NCBI GenBank assembly: GCA_037954325.1
Contig: JBBMNZ010000001.1
Location: forward strand, 20,937,258 to 21,001,257
DNA from: Fistularia commersonii
Taxonomy: Eukaryota > Chordata > Actinopteri > Syngnathiformes > Fistulariidae
DNA: 64,000 nt
Reading direction: 5' to 3'
Shown here piece by piece: positions 58,253 to 64,000 of the stretch (positions are counted from its first letter, which is position 1; every line of letters begins with the position of its first letter). Both the position numbers and the translations under genes were made by a program. The notes under the pieces were generated by a model that made no database searches, was not told the DNA's origin, and worked only from the letters and a program-made list of their open reading frames with translations.

Positions 58253-60207
58253 ATGTTTGTGGTGCTGGGGAGGTGAATGAAGGGGAAATTGGACTACTTT
58301 TGATTCACAGCAATGATTTGGAAATGGATAGAGGTACCATCTGTGTCACAACAATGCTAATGGCCAGCAGCTTATTTGAATTTGTCCATACTGGAATTAG
58401 AGCATAGGGATGGTGTTTAGAAAATACTGGAGTGGGTGTGGATGAAGTGTCCAAATTGGCACATTTTGTTCCCCCGTCCATAATTTTATTGGCTCTGATA
58501 CGCACACACATACAAACACACACGCAGCCACACTGTCGCCACCTCAATAATAATGCTCCCTCTATTATTAGCCAAATATGACTTGTGCTTTACGGTGTGT
58601 TATCTAGCGTTTAATGAAAACGGGTCTCTCACCTTCAGCCCAGCGCAGTCATCCCAGCTCATATATAAAATCATTTTCGGGGCATTTATAGGACGCCGCT
58701 GACCGAAATAAACATTTGCAATGGTTACTCTTGGAAACAAACGCTGAAATCCTTTCTGGACCCAACATGAAATCGATTTGAACCTGTTGTCCTTTAAGAT
58801 GGCTTCTATAAAAGCTCTGATTCAAGTAAACATACAGCCGGCACTCCAGGAGAGAGCCCTTTGTCCCCCTTTCCTTTTTCCTCTTTTTCTTTTCCTATTC
58901 CACAGTTTAACCTTGCACACATACAGTATGTTCATGCATCTTTTAAGAGAGAGAACAGCAAAAGCAAAACAAGGGGTTAATGACGACTGACAGGTGGGTG
59001 AGAATGAGCGGGTCTGTCCTGATCAGTGAATGTGAGAAGGAAAGACAACTTAGACACAGACACACAGCTGCACAAGTATAAGAAGCTTGTTTACACGACG
59101 CCTCCACAGTAACCGAGCGTGCTGCTAATAGTGTTAATTATGTTAACTTAACCTTCATCCTCAACGTATGAGTTACAAACAGTTATGGATTCTGTTTTTC
59201 TGTCTTGTTTTTCTTTGTTTTGTTTTCAGATTGTTCTCCCTCCACATCTCACCCACAGTCTTCCAAACCCCCCTTTCACTTGCACAATGACTTTCTCATG
59301 AAATAATGATGCCGCTGTTCATTCAATTTGGGTTCAAGTTTGGTTCATCTTCTTCGTGAAGAGAGATTTTCACGGCTGTTTGAGTGTGGGGTTCCTCCGC
59401 CAGCTCTTACCTAAGCCATGCTGCACTTTTGCTAGCCAGGTGCACCACCACCTGAATGTGCAACTATGTCGTTTGAATTATTCAAATGTTGTTTGACCGA
59501 AGGCTAGAGTCACTCTGAAGAGGCTACAAGAGATTGTTTTAAAATGTGACACAAAGATAAAAAATTCTGATTTATGACACTGCAAAAACCTATAAAAGCA
59601 CATACATATCCACGTATATCCTGCATTGCTTATGGCTGAAGCTACTTTGCTGTCAGCTGCCTGTTTGTCCTGCAATTCCAATTTGAATCAACAGTAAATA
59701 GAGAGTCTCTAGTGTCCAGCCTTCCATTGCATTTAATATGGAGGCAGTGGGTAAACCAAACATGACTGCCTTTGCTTTAACTAAGCATCCTCAAAAATGA
59801 ATAAATGCATGAATAATACTTGTGGTTGTTTCTATTATGAGATGCATCCTGCATTCTTCCTGCAATACAAACAAAGGTGTAGACGAAGACCACCCTTTCC
59901 TGATAAATCCAAAGCCACTGGATGGCCACAAGTCCTGGCTAAAATGCGATGCTCTCCGTGTAAAAGGACCGGTCTGAACAGAGCTTTGTCACTGTTCTAG
60001 TTTCTTCTGTGAACGATATTTTATGGACAAGGGCAAAACCTTCTTCCCTCACAAGTCGAACTGAGTAACAACATGACTTGAGCTGTCAGTGTTTCGATAC
60101 GCCCTCGCTGATAAGTGCGCAACCCAGCCAGCGATCCCTCTCCGGTGACAGCTCAAATAAATACTTCATGTCCCACACTCCGACAGAAAGCTCATTGGTG
60201 TCTTGTG

Positions 60208-60234
60208 TTTTTTTTTTTTTTTTTTTTTTTTTTT
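60208..60234 (+). repeat. Poly(T) run
   Basis: Twenty-seven T. It could be the complement of a retrotransposed tail, but no adjacent element is recognised. Confidence 0.9.
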
Positions 60235-60676
60235 GCCTTCAGCTGTTAAACCAAATAGATATGCTCTCTGGCACAGTTACATAACTCCACATTAAATATG
60301 CAGTCATCAGACATTTCCCCCTGATATTTCCTCATAAAATTTTGGCTTGTATGCAGACTATTGTACATGTTTCATAAATATTGCAATCAATACAACGCCG
60401 GGGCTTGCCGTTCGAGAACACGGGTGAAGATGTGTTCCGATGACAGAGGAAACACCTGGGAATGCAAGCGGCTTCATATGTGCACACAGAGACATGAATA
60501 ACAGTTTGTTTCTTGTGTAATTCTGTGAAAAAGCCAATTAAGTCAGTCTGTGGGGGGAAATAGAAATGACAAAGTAATTTCCATATTTGCTACCTGCTCG
60601 CAAAATAAGTCATGGGCTAATTAATGGAGAACTAGTGAATGAAAAGTCTCCAATTGCTCAATTAGTGGCTAATTAT

Positions 60677-60678
<2 letters not shown>

Positions 60679-60709
<31 letters not shown>
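60679..60709 (+). repeat. (GT)n microsatellite
   Basis: A GT array of 31 bases adjoining a TAAT-rich stretch. Confidence 0.95.
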
Positions 60710-60710
<1 letters not shown>

Positions 60711-61621
60711 CACGCAGGAATTGCATTTTAAATGTATGTGTCTGGAGTTTTTCGTGCAATTACCCGTCCGATGATGTTTTTTGGCAAAAATCATTTGTAT
60801 GACGCTGAATCGTATTGTGAGTTGACCGGCTTTCCCGGTTCAGTGCCTCATCTTTATCTCTAGGAGGTATACTTCTCAGCTTTTCAGACGCAAAGTTGCA
60901 TTTCATTCTCTTTAGCGCTCCAGTACATTTATAGGTCAAGTTGGATGGTATCTGATTTGAGTCACCCGCATAGCCTTTTATCAATTTAGAAAAGCTGGCC
61001 TTTCTGTCAACCTCTGTCTTGGCCTGCAGCCGCCTGTATTCCCCTGATTAGACCAGACAGCCGGCTCATTCTCCGACCTGAGTAACTCACAAGCAGAGAG
61101 CAACTGAACTGAGTCCGGAAGCAGGAGACAAGGCGGGAGGGAGAGGGAAATATAATGATGAAATGTGGATGGGTCAAATAGAAAGAGAGAGAGGGATTGG
61201 GAGAGGACCTGGCTGAAAGGGAAACACTGTTCTTTCATTTTGTTTTTTTTTGAGGACTTTATCTCGAAAAAGTAAAAACATAAGTAACTGATATTTTGAG
61301 GAAAGATAAAAGAACGAATGAATAAGTTCATTAAAACAACTGGACTTTTGTCTCTTTTTTTGCCCATGCAATTACCCAGTAGAGTTTTCATCATTCTTCC
61401 ATGGCTGATCGCAAATCTGAAAAAATTAATATGTGGGATTTATGTTGCTAATGTTCTTTCTCGGATGCTCAAGACTGTTATTTTTAGGACAAGTATGATT
61501 CTATATCTTCTCGTGATATCTCCAGTATTCTTCCATATAGTCATAAGTATAAGGGGGTGACCTATTAAGCTCAGTATAACAAGACGGCGTCCAACCATCT
61601 TGCAGCGGTTGCAATTTATAT

Positions 61622-61850
61622 TTAGTGGCACAGCGGTCAGCGCTTCCACCTCACACCAAAAAGGTCCCTGGTTGGATTTTGCCAGGAGGCCTCTCTGTGT
61701 GGAGACTCCATGTTCTCCCTGTGTCTGCTTGGGGTTCCTCCAGGCTCTCCAGGTTCCTCCCACAGACCTACTACATGCAGGAGGTTCACCGGAGACCCTT
61801 CAATTGTCCAGACATGTGGATGAGAGGGTGAATGGTTGTACGTCGCAATA
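61622..61850 (+). mobile_element. V-SINE-like SINE, 3'-truncated
   Basis: GTGGCACAGCGGTCAGCGCTTCC and CACCAAAAAGGTCCCTGGTTGGATTTTG form the head. CTGTGTGGAGACTCCATGTTCTCCC and TCCTCCCACAGACC form the body. The copy stops after GTGAATGGTTGTACGTCGC, without the 3' domain. Confidence 0.75.
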
Positions 61851-63319
61851 CGAACTGATTGAACTGATTTTGTTCACTGATTGAAAGTCGAACCCATTCT
61901 TTCTAAAAGTCTGAGACAGTTTGTCCAGGGGGTTTTCATCGTTTTCGACAGACGGGGTAAAGTTTCATCTCATCCTTTTTCAACCCACATAAACTCTTTG
62001 GCCTCCTTTTCACAAAGCTTTGAGGGAGAAAAATGGAACACATTTCCAGGTATCTGAAGGGAAAAACACTCAGAAGGTTGAAGGGAATTCATGCAAATCA
62101 ACATTTCTTTCTAATGTATCTTTCCATGCAAATTTAAGAGCAACCCCAGTCGGAGAGGTTTTATGTCAGCGTGAGCACAAACAAACACAGGTGCAAACAT
62201 CTCTCTCTCTTTCTCACTCTCTCTCAATCGATTCGTTGATTTATGCATCTCTTTATCCATCTTTTCCAATATCCTTATGTGCAGACACTGGAGTTGATCT
62301 TGTGTCTGATTAAACACTAATAATATCTACGGTGAGCTTTAAAGTCACACTTCAGCTTTTCGTTTGATGCATCCCGACCACAACCCAAACATATCAAAAT
62401 AGAAGTGTATTTATGGCAACGGAATATGATTATTAATGCAGTGTGGGTATGAGGCTGAGCCCTTCCCTTCCTCTCTCTGCAAAGCAGAGAGGTATCTTTT
62501 CCCATCCTTTTACGGTAATACTGACAATAGTAGCTTTGACAAGCCGACTTCAACCCTCTTCTTCTTTTCTGTGCTTTACAATAAAGAGATGTAAAAGACC
62601 GAAAAAGAGAAGGGTCTTACAACTGCAGGGATGGAGTTCAGCCACATTATTGAAACGTTCCCGCTCACATTTAGACATTTAGTCTTTCCTTGGTTAAGTG
62701 TGGTCCCTTCCCTGTCCGTGTCCATCACAGAAACAAGGGTGAGCACACTGGTGACAAACAGATGACGGCTGCTGCTGTATTAACCCAGAGATAAACCACA
62801 GTGCGCGTCGAAGGCACTGATTTAACCGAAGCTCTGGAATAAAACAGAGGACACTGGGATATGTCCACAGAGAAATTGTTGCGTGTGTGTGTGTTTTCTG
62901 TTTTAGATGATGTTGCTGGGTTTTATCCGTTGATCTATCCTCGCATGGATGTGTGGGCGTGCAGATGCTATTATAAAACCAAAAGGCCTGCTTTCTGTCC
63001 TGTAGCTGTCAAAGTTACATTGACTGGCTAACGTGTGATCGACGCATGGCACCCAATGCTTATAAGGAGCGTCACGCATTCCCACCTGGGTTCCAAGAAA
63101 ACCGCAACAGTTGTGTATTTTAGAGCTCTTCGAATGCGCGCCTCTGGAGAATGCGGTCCCATGGCAGAACCTACAAACTCCTCACTCAGGCATGGCTTTG
63201 CGCAGACTGAGAACTTTTTGAGGGTAAATACTTAGTTAGCTCAAAACAAAGGCTGGAAAATGTTGCAGATAGATGGTTATGTTCAAATGCAACTAAATAA
63301 TTCTCCTGTCGTGTGCACA

Positions 63320-63320
<1 letters not shown>

Positions 63321-63385
<65 letters not shown>
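63321..63385 (+). repeat. (CA)n microsatellite
   Basis: A CA array of 65 bases, the longest perfect array in the window. Confidence 0.97.
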
Positions 63386-63386
<1 letters not shown>

Positions 63387-63826
63387 CAGCTCTGTAGACC
63401 TCATTTATTAGACTCTCTCGCTGCATGAGTTTTAAGAAGCGACAGATCTTTAAACGCCCACAGAACTTTCATTTCTGTTGATATCTCAGAGCGGAATACA
63501 TCCATACCAACAACAAAGCTTTAAAAATCCCTCCTTTAAACAAAAAAGTGTGAAAATGTGTTGTTGTTTTTTTGTTAGCAACAACATTTTGATCCTTTTT
63601 AAGAAGATTTTTTTGTTTTCCATTTTCATTTTTTTTTTACCAGCATTTGCAGTGTAACATGAGCTGGAACCCTGACTGATGGAGCCAAAGTATCGCACTG
63701 TGTTTAAAAATCACAACATTTTCCAAAAAAAAAAGGAATGGACAGAATTTTTCATTCCATGAGAAATAGAGAGGAAGATGGACCATACGGACAAGAATAA
63801 TTGGGTCCTTGGTGTCAGTGCGCACA

Positions 63827-63830
<4 letters not shown>

Positions 63831-63860
<30 letters not shown>
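63831..63860 (+). repeat. (GT)n microsatellite
   Basis: A GT array of 30 bases preceded by CGCACACACG, giving a small inverted repeat. Confidence 0.95.
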
Positions 63861-63867
<7 letters not shown>

Positions 63868-64000
63868 TACACAACTACAAAATGACCCTCGTGGCAGTGT
63901 ATTGAATGCGCCAAGCTAGTTTTACCCTCTTCGTGCACAAGTGAAATAACAAGAACAAAGTGATGAACTATTTCTCAGCATTGCTTTTCCTTTTTTAAAT

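Larger units (their letters stand above)
58251..63320. other. Non-coding DNA, no gene seen
   Basis: No supported gene. The part at about 60530-60680 is rich in TAAT/ATTA words and low in repeats, and is a candidate conserved non-coding element. A SINE and simple repeats are listed separately. Confidence 0.5.

Overview
The window looks like nuclear DNA from a teleost fish, probably a percomorph. It holds one confident protein-coding gene, long AT-rich non-coding DNA, many (CA/GT)n microsatellites, and decayed copies of fish-type transposable elements: V-SINE-like and other tRNA-derived SINEs, several non-LTR retrotransposon families, a Ty3/Gypsy element and a pogo-like DNA transposon. I see no operons, rRNA genes, functional tRNA genes or CRISPR arrays.

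The gene is an intronless serotonin receptor CDS at 46747-47907 (+), 386 residues, best read as htr1d (5-HT1D). All the hallmarks of an aminergic class A GPCR are intact. Its start is fixed by an in-frame stop three codons upstream.

Layout: 1-11.7 kb is gene-free, with a LINE 3' tail near 3.7 kb, two direct copies of a dispersed repeat near 4.6 and 5.9 kb, and an unidentified block at 8.8-11.0 kb. From 11.7 to 23.8 kb there are microsatellites, SINE and LINE ends, and an unidentified block near 20 kb. A CpG-rich island at 23.85-24.7 kb ends in a strong splice-donor-like site and is the best promoter candidate. From 24.7 to 35.4 kb the sequence is non-coding with few repeats. From 35.4 to 45.0 kb it is transposon-rich: a nested SINE, a broken Gypsy element on the minus strand abutting a broken plus-strand LINE, another SINE, and a minus-strand LINE reverse-transcriptase fragment. 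A candidate 5'UTR acceptor and a short upstream ORF lie at 45.88-45.98 kb, followed by the receptor CDS. From 48 to 64 kb the sequence is non-coding with SINEs, microsatellites, the pogo-like element and a TAAT-rich candidate conserved stretch near 60.6 kb.

How it may work together (inference): htr1d may be transcribed from the CpG island across about 22 kb, with non-coding 5' exons spliced to the single coding exon. Alternatively the island belongs to another gene. Family names for transposable elements rest on recalled hallmark motifs, not on a database search. I found no convincing new biological system; the most useful leads are the htr1d 5' structure, its polyglycine loop, the nested transposon histories and three unexplained blocks.
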